The position numbers were made by a program, and so were the translations under genes. A DNA stretch of 64,000 bases from Zeugodacus cucurbitae. Lineage: Eukaryota > Arthropoda > Insecta > Diptera > Tephritidae. The stretch's first letter is position 1. Each line of letters begins with the position of its first letter. Location: the NCBI RefSeq assembly GCF_028554725.1, contig NC_071671.1:25935001-25999000 (forward strand), given 5' to 3'. Under the pieces are notes generated by a model that was given only the letters and a program-made list of their open reading frames with translations, made no database searches and had not been told where the DNA came from. Shown in pieces: positions 36,659-47,650 of the stretch.

Positions 36659-37474
36659 CTAAACAATATCACCAATAGCTTTCATGATTACCTCATGAAT
36701 TTGTATATGCGGTGGCGTTTGTAGGCAGTAAATTAATACATCGGCCACATCTTCCGGATTGAGTACTGCCGTATAGGGTGGCACTGTAACGTGATCTATG
36801 AAGTTAGTCTTAGTTATGCCAGGACTTATGCTCTGTTATAAACAAATATGCGTTAAATTTTTTATAAATGCTTTACATAGCAACATATATAGATACGAAC
36901 TAACCGTTACTTTCACTTTTGTATTCTGATGCAGAAACTCTTGTCGATACATTTCAGTGAGCGCAGTGAGTGCATGTTTTGTTGGTGGATATAGATTGAT
37001 ATTTATATTTGGCTGTACTGGCACCTTATGCCCGCATGTAGTATTCATCATAAAGACATGCCCATCAATACCGTTCGCCTTCATCGAATGAAAGGCCTCA
37101 CGTGTACAAAACACCACGCCTATCAGATTCGTTTCGACCATATTAAGTACGTCCTCGGAATTATTCTCCGTCAATAGCCTGGTATTCACTAACACACCCG
37201 CATTGTTGACCAACACGCTTACTGGACCATATTTTTTCGCAATCTCCTTAAATGCGGCCTTTATTTGATCTTCCCTACGCACATCACAACGTATGCAATG
37301 CATACGTTTCGCTACCTCGGGGCTTACCTCAGCGCGCACCGCATCGTAATCTTCAATATTCTTATCGAGGTTTACAGTCACCATCTTATAATTTGCCAGA
37401 TACTTGGCTACAGCGGCGCCGATGCCAGCGCTAGCGCCCGTGACGACAGCAACATGATTCTCCCAACGATCCAT
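36659..37474 (-). CDS. SDR-5: SDR with predicted NAD-type cofactor site and Thr at the catalytic Ser position
   Basis: Exon 1 is 37474-36905 (190 codons, start MDRW) and exon 2 is 36832-36659 (57 codons plus TAG), giving 247 residues. One intron, 72 bp (GTTAGT..ACAG), and no second intron. TGASAGIG, NNAG 90-93, Asn116, Tyr162 and Lys166 are present. Position 37 is Asp (VNLDKN) instead of Ala-Arg-Arg; in classical SDRs an acid here favours NAD over NADP. At 145 the usual NSIAG reads NTTCG, so the catalytic Ser is Thr. That may lower or change activity. The loop after SISPG is ITKTNFIDHVTVPPYTAV and the C-terminus (IHEVIMKAIGDIV) departs from HELTIKP. Closest in the window to SDR-6. Confidence 0.93.
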
Positions 37475-37561
37475 GATTTCACTTTTTTCTTTACTTGAGG
37501 TTAGAACTATTATAATTACCGTTTAGTAACGGAATGTAGTTACAAGCCCAACAAGTGCCCT

Positions 37562-37569
37562 TATTTATA
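37562..37569 (-). promoter_or_regulatory. putative TATA box of SDR-5
   Basis: TATAAATA on the minus strand, 88 bp before the ATG. Between it and the ATG lies a block shared with SDR-6: GTAACTACATTCCGTTACTA followed by ACGGTAATTA. Confidence 0.6.
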
Positions 37570-37574
37570 TGAGA

Positions 37575-39284
37575 AATTATATATAAAAATCAAGTATATA
37601 TCTTATATATATACTTTTATAGTTGTAACGATAAGTGAGTCCCTTTATTTTTTCAATGATACAGCAAATATCCCGGTGGACTTAATGACAGTTAATCAAA
37701 TATAAATATGTACTCTATATAGTCGAGTACATAAAAAAGACAAGTAAAATTCTAAAGTCATTTGAGTGCACTCAGTTTGAGTATGCTTAATTTTATCTTA
37801 GCATACTGTAATTGTTTACTGCAGCCCCATATACTGATTGGCAATAGCTTGTGTTGGGTTTTCTGCATTATTTAACCAAAGTTTCGTACCTTGAGGGTGT
37901 GCAAGATAGATCAATGAAGTATCACATATATAGCTCAGCGTTTATACATCTTCCATCAATCTTGATTTCTTTCTTGTTTATTGGTTCTCTAATTTTGAAT
38001 TTCATACAATTGGTTCCATATGCTAGAAACATAGTCCAATTGAGACCTTACAAGAGAGTTGACAGATTTCTCAACATAAAACTAAAACTCTCGCGGTAAG
38101 TTATTGCTGAAACAGCTTTCGGAATGCTAAGAATAAAAAATAAAACCAAAAAAAATAGTGTATTAATTTAAAAAATTTAAGCATGTGTCAACTTCAAAAA
38201 AAAAGGAATTTTTAGTTCTTATTTAATATGTCTAAAAATCGGTATTTTTCTTTTATAAAAAAATATTACAATTTTTTTTTAATTTTCAAAATGGTGGCAA
38301 CACCTAAAACAATTTTTTGTAGAGAAGTGTGTTTCTTAAAAAAAATTATATTTTATATAACACACATTCATATATATTTTACATAAACTTTTCAAAATGG
38401 TGGCAACCTTAAGTCTAAAAAATAAAATAAAAAACACTTCAAGCGCAGCTCCAGCTTTCACTGTACTGGCGCCATGCATGTTGTTAACGTGACGCTTTTT
38501 CGTTGCGTAACACAGTTTCATTGCAGTGCTTTTGTGTACGATAATCTGTAAAATATTGTTGGATGCATTTCAGATATACATACATGTATGAAATATAATA
38601 TTCATTTTGTTTATCAGCTTGATCTCGAATATGAGTCAGTCTTATGGAGATTTGAGATATATGGACACAAGCTGAAACTCATAAATCAACCCCGGTTTTA
38701 TTACATTTGTCATTTGTCATTTTGTGTTTGTTCAGCTCTCATTAGGTAACGAGGCTGATATGGCCGACCAAGATCACATGGGAGTCTATTTGGACAGTTG
38801 AAATACCAAAAGACAATCTAACGAAAGCTGAAAAGTCAAATAGAAAAGGTAGAGTTGTATTTACTGATGAAATTTTTTTTTCGAGCGGTTTGTCATCCGT
38901 CTAAATTTTGAATCTCGTATTAAAAATGGGTAAGGATATTGATGTTGATAGAGAGTCCAATAGTTCAATGAAGCCCTTATATTGTTCATGTGTTCTCCTA
39001 TATTATGTAATTATATTTTATCTGTAAACATTTTAAAACCTCTCCAGTTGATATTGCTATTATCACAACCAACCTTGTTTATACTTTTCAGAAATTAAAA
39101 TTTATAAAATGAAAAGTGGCAACCTTCATCTTTTCTCTCTTCAAACAAACCAATCGAATAAAACCCTAAAACAAGTCAGCAAAATAATAAACAAGTGATT
39201 ACTAAAGTGACGCACTTTTGTTGCGTAACTAAAAATCGTTGCACTTAAATTTTATTATTTCTCTTTCTGATTCATTTAAAACGC
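37575..39284. other. spacer between SDR-5 and SDR-6 with a probable relic of a lost SDR unit
   Basis: No intact gene. Around 38280-38550 is a piece resembling the 3' flank of SDR-5 and SDR-6: GGTGGCAAC words followed by GTGACGCTTTTTCGTTGCGTAA and TTTCATTGCAGT. In the two live genes this word sits within about 80 bp of the stop codon; here no SDR exon adjoins it. Frames at 37851-38099 and 38336-38521 lack motifs. Confidence 0.45.
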
Positions 39285-40091
39285 TTAAAGCGTTTCACCA
39301 ATCGGTTTTATCACTAAATCATGGATTTGTACATGTGCTGGCGTTTGTAGGCAGTAAATTATTGTATCGGCAATATCATTGGGGCTAAGATGTGCATCAA
39401 AGGCCGGCACCGAAACTTCCTTCGTGATATTAGTCGCAGTTTGACCAGGACTTATGCTCTGTAATCAATAAATATACGTTAAATTTATTTTACAAATTCT
39501 TTAGAATAGAAATGTACACACCGTTACTTTAATTTTTGTATTCTGGTACAAAAACTCTTGCCGATACATTTCGGTGAGCGCAGTAATCGCGAATTTTGTA
39601 GGTGAATATAAATTCAGATTTATGTCCGGCTGTATTGGCACCTTATGGCCACACAAACTATTCATTAGAAAGACGTGCCCATCGATACCGTTCGCCTTCA
39701 TCGAGCGAAATGCTTCGCGTGTGCAATAAACCGCAGCTAAAAGATTCGTTTCGACCATTTTTAACAAGTCCTCCGTATTATTCTCCGTCAATAGCTTGGT
39801 ATTCACTAGCACACCCGCATTGTTGACCAACACGGATATAGGTCCAAAATTCTTCTCGATCTCCTTAAAGGCGGCTTTAATCTCAGCCTCCTTGCGTAAA
39901 TCACAACGTATGCAATGCATACGTTTCCCTACCTCGGGACTCACCTCAGCGCGCACAGCATCGTAGCCTTGAATATTCACATCGAGATTGATTGTCACCA
40001 ACTTGTTTGTTGCGAGATATTTGGCTACAGCGGCGCCGATGCCACCACTAGCGCCTGTAACGACAGCTACACGATTCTGCCAACGTTCCAT
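39285..40091 (-). CDS. SDR-6: SDR with predicted NAD-type cofactor site
   Basis: Exon 1 is 40091-39522 (190 codons, start MERW) and exon 2 is 39458-39285 (57 codons plus TAA), giving 247 residues. One intron, 63 bp with an unusual GTGTGT donor and ACAG acceptor; no second intron. TGASGGIG 12-19, NNAG 90-93, Asn116, Ser145 (NSLCG), Tyr162 and Lys166 are intact, so unlike its neighbour SDR-5 it keeps the whole catalytic set. Position 37 is Asp (INLDVN), predicting NAD preference. The loop is QTATNITKEVSVPAFDAH and it ends IHDLVIKPIGETL. It shares promoter, 3' flank and exon layout with SDR-5, so the two come from a tandem duplication. Confidence 0.94.
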
Positions 40092-40167
40092 GCTTTCTTT
40101 TTACCGTTACAATTGTTTTAATTACCGTATAGTAACGGAATGTAGTTACAAGCCCAGCAAATGCGCT

Positions 40168-40175
40168 TATTTATA
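40168..40175 (-). promoter_or_regulatory. putative TATA box of SDR-6
   Basis: TATAAATA on the minus strand, 77 bp before the ATG, with the block shared with SDR-5 just downstream. Confidence 0.6.
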
Positions 40176-41106
40176 TGGAATATTATATATAAGAATCAAG
40201 TATATATCTTATATATATAACTATATAGTTGTAATGATAAGCCAGTCCCTTTATTTTTCCATAAGATTTGCAATGAGCCCAGTATACTTAATAACAGTTA
40301 ATCAAATAAAAATATATACTCTATATATTCGAGTATATTAAAAACATAAGTAAACTAAAATGTTAAAGTCATTTGAGGGCACTCAGTTTGAGTACATATT
40401 AGACCCATAGAAACAGTAGCTGCTAGCACATGCATTAGGGTTACTATATCTATACAAAAAGAACATAAGATAGATCGAGAAAATGTCAAATATATATTTA
40501 TATCGCTTTCAGTATTGCTCAGTCAATCTTGAGATTTCCATTCAGTTCCCAAATTATAAACTAGACTCATATTTTATTTGAGACCTTGCAGAAGAGTTGA
40601 CAGAGCTCTGTGCACAAAACTAATACCTGAAACACAAAATTTTGACGAAAAAGCGAAAACACTTAATAACAACCCAATATACATTCAATACCCAAGGCAA
40701 TTTATCTAATGTGACTAATAAAGCACTCTTACATAGTTTTGAAAAGCACAAATCGAAAGCTCTAATATAGTATGTAGCAAACAATAATACTGAAAGATAT
40801 TAGCTAGTTTATTGATTTAGGTATTGGTATGCTTCAAAAAATAGTCATCTTTAAAAAAAAATCGACTAACGAATTCGGTTGAATTGCTGAGACAGTTTGT
40901 TTTGCTTAAATAATTTATTAATATTAGTTTTAATAATTTACAAAAAAAAATCGAGCTGATTTCGTTTACGGTTGTATATATTATTCCAAAAACTAAGGTA
41001 ATTTTTAAAGAAAGATATCGAAGCAGTTAAATACCTTCAAATACTTTAATTTTTTTTTCTCACTACCAGAAACTCACTTATCACCACTTCAACTATTTCG
41101 AGCTAA
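40176..41106. other. AT-rich spacer upstream of SDR-6
   Basis: The first 200 bp match the SDR-5 upstream flank (TATATCTTATATATA.., CAGTTAATCAAATA). Beyond that there is nothing recognisable. Confidence 0.5.
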
Positions 41107-41750
41107 TTTTTATACTCTCGCAACATGTTGCATATAGTATTATAGTTTTGGTCACATAACGGTTGTTTGTGTCACCAAGAAATAAAAGAGTTAGATATGG
41201 GGTTATAAATATAAATGAACAGGATGACGAGTGGAGTTGAAATCCGAATAGCGATAACTTAAGATATCTTTATGAGGAGGTTGCTTTCGAAGATCGTCAA
41301 AATCCACTGCCACGCCCACAAAATGGCGAAACCCGAAAACACACAAAAAAATAAAATTTGGAACATAGGATGGCATTAGCGATATTTGGATGTAATTTTT
41401 TTGGAAAAGTGGGCGTGACCCCGCCCCCAAATAGGTTTTTTGTATATATCCTGCAAACCAATAAACCTATATAAACCAAACTTACTGCAGTCGTTTTTTT
41501 AGCCATTTCCTTATACAGTCCAAAAATGAATCGGAAACACTAAATTTTACATAGGTCAAAAACCATATCTCAAGAACTACTCGACCGATTTCAATGAAAT
41601 TCGGTATATAGCACCCTGATGACACGGGTGGAATATGGGCGAAATCGGTTCACAACCACGCCTACTTCCCATATGACTTTTCAATGCTCTAATATCGAAC
41701 ATGAAGAACTCAGTGCCTAGTGGCAATTTTTCACCGAAAATATCGGTAAA

Positions 41751-43600
41751 TCTATACTAATACTATAAAGCTGAAGAGTTTGTTTGTTTGTTTGAACGCG
41801 CTTCCGAAACTACTGGTTCGAATTGAATAATTCTTTTTGTGTTGGATAGTCCATTTGTCGAGGAAGGCTATATAGCATCACGGTGCGACCAATAGGATAG
41901 TGGTAAATGTGTAAAAAACGGGTGAAATTATTTATCTTTGAGGGCTTCCGTTCCTTGCGCTGCGAAAGCGGTTCAAAATACACAAAAGTTATGTATGAAA
42001 GAATTATTTCTCTTTTAATGGTCTAAAAAAAGTCCGTGAGTACCATTTTTGTGATAACTAATTTGGTCGAAATTATTTGTTAGAGTTGTATTAACATAAT
42101 AATATTAATCTTTATCCAAATAAATGTGTTGTTGGTTAAGAGTATTTAATTCTGAATAAAATTGTCTTTGACGACACTTAATTTCAACGAACAACTTAAA
42201 AGATAATATTACAAATAAATAACTCCGAAACAAAATCAACTCAAAGAACGCTGTAAGTGTCGTTGATGACGGAAGAATTTTTTTTTTGGATGCTCCCGGT
42301 GGGACCGGCAAGACCTTCATTACTAATCTTAGATTAGCAAAAGTAAGGTCTCAGGGACAGCTAGCCTTAGCAGTAGCGTTGTCAGGTATCGCTGCAACTT
42401 TATTAGCAGGTGGACGCACAGCTCATTCCACTTTTAAACTGCCCCTAACTGTTTCTTTAGAGAAAGATAGCGTGTGCTCTATACGTAAAAATGGCCCTTT
42501 GGTAAAAGTTTTACAAGATGTCAGTTTAATATTCTGGGACGAATGTACCATGATCCATAGAGCTCACGTAGAAGCTCTAGACAGAACTCTTACAGATCTT
42601 AGAAGTTGTGATAAAATCATGGGTGGGATTACTGTTATGTTTGCTGGGGACTTTCGACAAACTTTACCCGTAATAGAGCAGACATTGTAAAGTCTTGCCT
42701 TAAAAGTTCTCCATTATGGAAGTTTGTAAATATTTTAAAATTATCGACAAATATGAGAGCCCACTTGGGGGAGGTAGTATAACTTTCCCTTACTTTTAGT
42801 AAGAGACAGGAAAATACCTCATTTTCAAAATAGAATTGGAATTGACAGCGATTTAGGAGTAAGAGTAGGTAACATTGAGGATTTAATATTAAAAGTTTAA
42901 CCTGACAACAGCGAAATAGAAAATAAAGATCACCAATGGATGTGTCAATGGGCAGCGAGAAACAGTAGCGTGGACGATATTAATGACACAATTTTAAATA
43001 AACTTGAAGGAAATATAGTCGCATTGATAATGTAATAGATCAAGAAGATGTGGTCCATTACCCACAGGAGTTTCGAAATTCTTTGAACCCAAGTGGCCTT
43101 CCTCCACATTCCCTTAAGCTAAAAATAGGCGCCCCAATAATTTTACTTAGAAATCTGAAACCACCTAATTTATGCAACGGGACCCGACTTCAAGTCAAAT
43201 TTCTTCGCAATAACGTGATCGTTGCAATCGTTTTGACTGGTCCAGCAGTTGGTCAAACAGTACTTATATCTCGCATCCCGATGATCCCAAATGATATACA
43301 TTTTAATTTTAAAATAATTCAATTTCCTCTTAAGCTATCTTTCGCCGTTACAATTAATAAATCGCAGGGGCAAACATTTAAACACGTGAGGATCGATTTA
43401 CGCCAAGACGGCTTTTCACATGGCCACTTATATGTCGCGTTGTCAAGATCAGGTTGCGGAGAAAATCAATATATTCTTCTGGCAGCAGAAAATAAAACAA
43501 AAAATATAATTTACGCCGAAGTTCTTTGATAACAGAAATTGACGCGGACGAAGATAAAGACGAAGCCCAAAATCACTATTCCACGCGGACGAAGTCGCGG
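41751..43600 (+). mobile_element. Helitron, internally deleted
   Basis: The 5' end TCTATACTAATACTATAAAG with GAGTTTGTTTGTTTGTTTG is the classic Helitron start. The 3' end shows the hairpin CACGCGGACGAAGTCGCGG. The insertion lies exactly between A and T of GGTAAA|TCTCTCA. The usual last bases after the hairpin (ending CTAG type) are absent; the element stops at GCGG. No Rep domain is visible, only parts of a Pif1-like helicase. Length about 1.85 kb against several kb for autonomous elements. Confidence 0.87.
42286..43529 (+). pseudogene. Helitron Pif1-like helicase, broken
   Basis: Two open stretches. 42286-42690 carries Walker A (DAPGGTGKTF near residue 3), a GIAATLLAGGRTAHS motif, Walker B (IFWDECTM) and MFAGDFRQTLPV. 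43050-43529 carries the helicase C-terminal part with KIGAPIILLRNL and FAVTINKSQGQTF, ending YVALSR and AEVL. Between them frameshifts, stops and missing sequence break the frame: RADIVKSCLKSSPLW and LSTNMRA can still be read in another frame at about 42680-42760. In a live element this enzyme unwinds DNA during rolling-circle transposition. Confidence 0.88.
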
Positions 43601-43935
43601 TCTCTCATATATTTTAATGTAATTCATTTCCCTCTGGATTTTTTTTTCTTATAACAGTTCGTCTCTGTACCAAAAATGGTTAAAATCGGGTCATAACTCT
43701 CTACAGATATGTAATATAAAATTAAGTGAGCGTAAAGTCTTCGATATATTGTATCTTGGTGGTGAAAACGAATGAAATCGGTTCAGGAATTACCTCAGTC
43801 CCCATATACTATTTATAATGATTTTCGTTATTCTATTGAACTTTATGCCGAATATATGGTTCAAATTATGTGTTATCTTACTAAAATTACATCAATAAAT
43901 TGCGAGAGTATAAAATGTTCGGTTGCACACGAACT

Positions 43936-45593
43936 GTTTTGCTATTTTCTAAGCCCTTTATCTAAATTTACTTTTTTGTTATAAACGCTGTGTACTTCTA
44001 CTAAATAAATATAATTTATTACTTAACTAAGTACTATGAGCGTCTTTTAAATAAATTAAATTGATAAATTCATTAAGTACTATGTAGTTGAGGAGACTCT
44101 GATGTTAACTACAACCCCGCGCAAGGCCAGGAAAAACTCTCGCAATTGTTATCACTTCTAAAAGCCGTGTAATTTTACATTAATAATAAAGTGTTGCTAA
44201 CAGATAACTAAAATTTAAAATTTAATTAAAATTTTCAAACAGGTGGCAATATACATTTTTAAATAATTCCATTAAAAGCTTGATTGTGTTTTAGCTTAGC
44301 TGCAGTACTTCATATAAAACATAGTTATAAATAACTTTTTAATTATTTTTAATTTTTATTAGGTTGCAACCTTGTTTTTTATCAAAAAAACATAAACAAA
44401 TGGTTACAGCTCTCACGGCAAAGTATATTTCCGTGGATTCATTAAAGCCATTAAAGCGAATCCGACCACTATACAAAAACACAGCTAGTTCAAAAACTTG
44501 ATTAAAGGTCGAACGGTGATCACTCAGCTATAACTAACTTTTTTTTTCTTATGATCCACTAAATTGACAAATAGTTGCCAAAAACGTCATGCAATAATTA
44601 TAGAAGTTATTGTCTTTAGCTTCAGCTTGTTGTCGCTATGTGCCTAACCTTAGCACAGTGGGATATGACTAAGACAAGCAGTGGCATTATCTTTCAAATC
44701 GTACTCTCATCTGTAACCGCTAATTGCCACTCACGTCCAAAGTTATCACTATCAGATAATTATGATTTCTGTCTCATCACTCTCTCTCTCAATAATATTA
44801 GTGCACTCGAAGCATTACGGTATGGAATAAACGCAATAAAAATATGACTAGTCATATGGCCAAAACAAACACAGTTAAATACGTATTTATAATTACTATT
44901 GGTTTCGATAGTATTAAAAACCTTTAAAAAATTTAGGAATCTCTACCTTTACTTATTCCAAATATATTTTTGATGTTCTAAAATACGCGATCATTTCAGG
45001 ACCAACTCGTTGTAACTGGACTGAAAATAAACATGAGTGTGAAGGACACCGTAGTTATATCGAAAGTATGTCAAGTTAGTCCCGAAAAAAAACCTTTTTC
45101 AAGTCTGCTCTGAAGTTTTCACCTTCTAATAATGAAAATTCACATCAACAATCCCGAAATAGTTCGCCATTTAAACTGTAGAAATACTTCTTTTTATTGA
45201 AAATCTAAAATAATTTTAATTTCTGTTGATAACTGCAGAACAAAAAGCCTTCAAATTCTACCTATCAACACTTCAAGCGTTTTAAATTAGTCCCGAAATA
45301 ATTACGTTCTAGTCCCGAAACCTAAGAGTTTCTCAAAATGGTTATCAACCAGTTTCCAATTAATTGCAAGTCAGTGCCGTAATTCTTACTTACAAGTTGC
45401 TTCTTACTAATCTCGAAATAGTCCGCCAGACCTGCTGGAAATGCGCTGAAATAGCTTTTAGACCTAAAATCATTTAAACACAAAGAAATAAACGCAATCA
45501 ATAATTAATAGCCTTCACATTTGATTCTTTATTTCATATTTTTATTTTTTACAATCAATTAAGTAATTCATCAATATTTCAACACAAACACAC
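43936..45593. other. spacer downstream of SDR-7
   Basis: No gene. The frame 44638-44847 has no motif. The word AGTCCCGAAA or a one-base variant recurs five times at 45078-45420. The rest is AT-rich with GGTGGCAA words near 44243. Confidence 0.5.
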
Positions 45594-46465
45594 TTAGAAT
45601 TTTTCGCCGACAGGTTTTATAGTTAACTCATGTATCTGCAAATATGTAAAAATTATTATTAGAGGTTTCGATACACTAACCGAGGTAATCAGCGCGACAA
45701 ACCTGCACATTCGGTGGCGTCTGTAGGCAATAGATCAAAGCATCGGCTATATTTTCAGCGGACAAAATGGGCATATCTGGTGTCAAAGGCGGATCGGGCC
45801 CCATAATCTCGGTTTTCACACCACCGGGACTAATGCTCTAATAAAAAAAATTAAAATTTGATGACTTTACGTTGGAAACACTTCATTCTACTTACAGTAA
45901 TCTTAATTTTTGTATTATTATTAATGAATTCCTGACGATAGATCTCGGTCAGCACAGTCACTGCATGCTTTGACGGCGGATATATATTGAAAGAGAAATT
46001 CGGTATAAACGGCACCATATGCCCTGCTATGCTATTGATGAGGAAGACATGACCATCGTCACCTTGCGCCTTCATCGATCGAAAGGCCTCACGTGTGCAC
46101 CAAACAATACCGTAAACATTTGTATCGAGCACATTGCGTATATCTTGTGAGTTACCCTCCTTCAACAAATCAGTAGTGCGCACCACACCAGCATTATTTA
46201 CTAGCACTGCAACGGGTCCATACTTGCGCTCGATCTCTTTGAAGGTGGCGATAACCTCTGGTTCATTTGTTACATCACATTTAATTGCGTGTATGCGTGC
46301 TTTTGCCTCATCTTTCACTTCATCACGCAGCGCTTCGACACGCCCTTTGCGTCGTGCCAAGCCGACTGTCACCATACCGTTATTAGCGAGATATTTTACT
46401 ATAGCCGCACCAATGCCGGAACTAGCGCCAGTGACCACAGCAATACGATTCAACCAACGTTCCAT
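45594..46465 (-). CDS. SDR-7: farnesol dehydrogenase-like SDR
   Basis: Exons 46465-45896 (190 codons), 45837-45703 (45 codons) and 45635-45594 (13 codons plus TAA), giving 248 residues. Introns are 58 bp (GTAAGT..TATTAG) and 67 bp (GTTTGT..TTGCAG). Motifs: TGASSGIG 12-19, GLARRKGR (NADP type), NNAG 90-93, Asn116, Ser145, Tyr162 and Lys166. The loop after SISPG is GVKTEIMGPDPPLTPDMPI, Pro-rich, and the C-terminus is IHELTIKPVGEKF. It groups by eye with SDR-8, -9 and -10 (shared EVKDEAKARIHAIKCDVTNE region). Substrate unknown. Confidence 0.94.
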
Positions 46466-46558
46466 TTCTCAGATTATTTACAATTTTTCCGTTCTCTAAA
46501 ACCGTTATGTACGAATAATAAATTGTTTTGAACTAACTGGCTTATGGAAAGTATTGCG

Positions 46559-46566
46559 TTTTTATA
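46559..46566 (-). promoter_or_regulatory. putative TATA box of SDR-7
   Basis: TATAAAAA on the minus strand, 94 bp before the ATG. Confidence 0.6.
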
Positions 46567-47650
46567 CCTCCAGCAACAAAGTAGTACTAAGTAGCCTGGG
46601 CAAGCCAACGCTGTCAACAAAAGTTAAAAAAGACAATAGAACGCAAATTCCACTGAAAACTCGTTCACAAAATAGGCGTTCAATTACCTGAACATATGCT
46701 CCAAAGTTTGTAATATATTCCCCACAGTTATCTAATCTCCCTGAAATCTTAAGTATTATAAGAGTTTGTTGATCGCATTGCACATTTAATGTATGGCTAG
46801 TTAAGGTTGAAAACAAATAAAAAAAAATGCGAAGAGAGTAAGTTATACTAGGGATGTGCTCTATATTCGAGGTTAGTTTCGAACAAAATTAAACAATTGT
46901 TTTCTTCTAAAAACCTTCAAGTTATGGCTAGTTATAACAAACTTCCTTTTTGTCATAAAAAAAATTATTTGAAAGTCCTCTATCAGTTATATAATTGTAT
47001 ATTATATGATCCAGATTTGATACCTCGCCCACTCGTTCCACTTATGCTTTCAAGCTTATTTGAAACTCCCTGGTCTCTACCCAACTTCCCATCTAATCCG
47101 CTTTTTACATGGCCAGAAGTTTAATATACTGACCTCGAATGGACTCCGCTTCGAATTCAACGGAGAATGTGTCATCTCACGGGCGCTGTAGATAGACTAC
47201 ACAATACAACAATCGGTTTTCGTAACCGTTATTGCGGTCCGGAATTAGACCTAACCAGGAATTATGATCACAATCTCACATTAGTTATTAACTCGACTAA
47301 TGACTGTCGATTAATCAAATAAACTTTCTGTTTCAATTTGAGAGCATTATAAAAAGAGTTTTTAGTGATCTGATCGTCCCTCATCAGTGTCTCTGTGTTA
47401 AGAATCTCTGTTAATTTGTTTCTTTGAACTCTCTTTATTTCTTCTATCTCTCTATCTCTAATAACAACATCAAATTACTGTAGAAATTAGTGAGGAAGTA
47501 CGCTTTATTCTCAGTCAGAACTATGGAGCGATAAAGACAAAGAGAAACACTCAATCAATTATTAATACCTTTCACGTTTGTTTGTTTATTTTATAATTTT
47601 ATTTATAACAATCACATAGCATGTTTATTAGTGTTCCAACACGAGGAATC
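46567..47650. other. spacer between SDR-7 and SDR-8
   Basis: The first 250 bp upstream of SDR-7 resemble the SDR-8 upstream flank (GCAACAAA.. and TTATAAGAGTTTGTTG). No gene; the frame 46897-47124 has no motif. Confidence 0.5.

Larger units (their letters stand above)
41107..43935 (-). mobile_element. interspersed repeat family A, copy 5, split by a Helitron
   Basis: It begins TTTTTATACTCTCGCAAC at 41107 and ends at GGTTGCACACGAACT near 43935, without the last 20 bases or so of the family end. Left part 41107-41750 and right part 43601-43935 read across to TCGGTAAA + TCTCTCA, the sequence seen unbroken in copies 2 and 3. The left part is also internally shortened. Confidence 0.78.
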
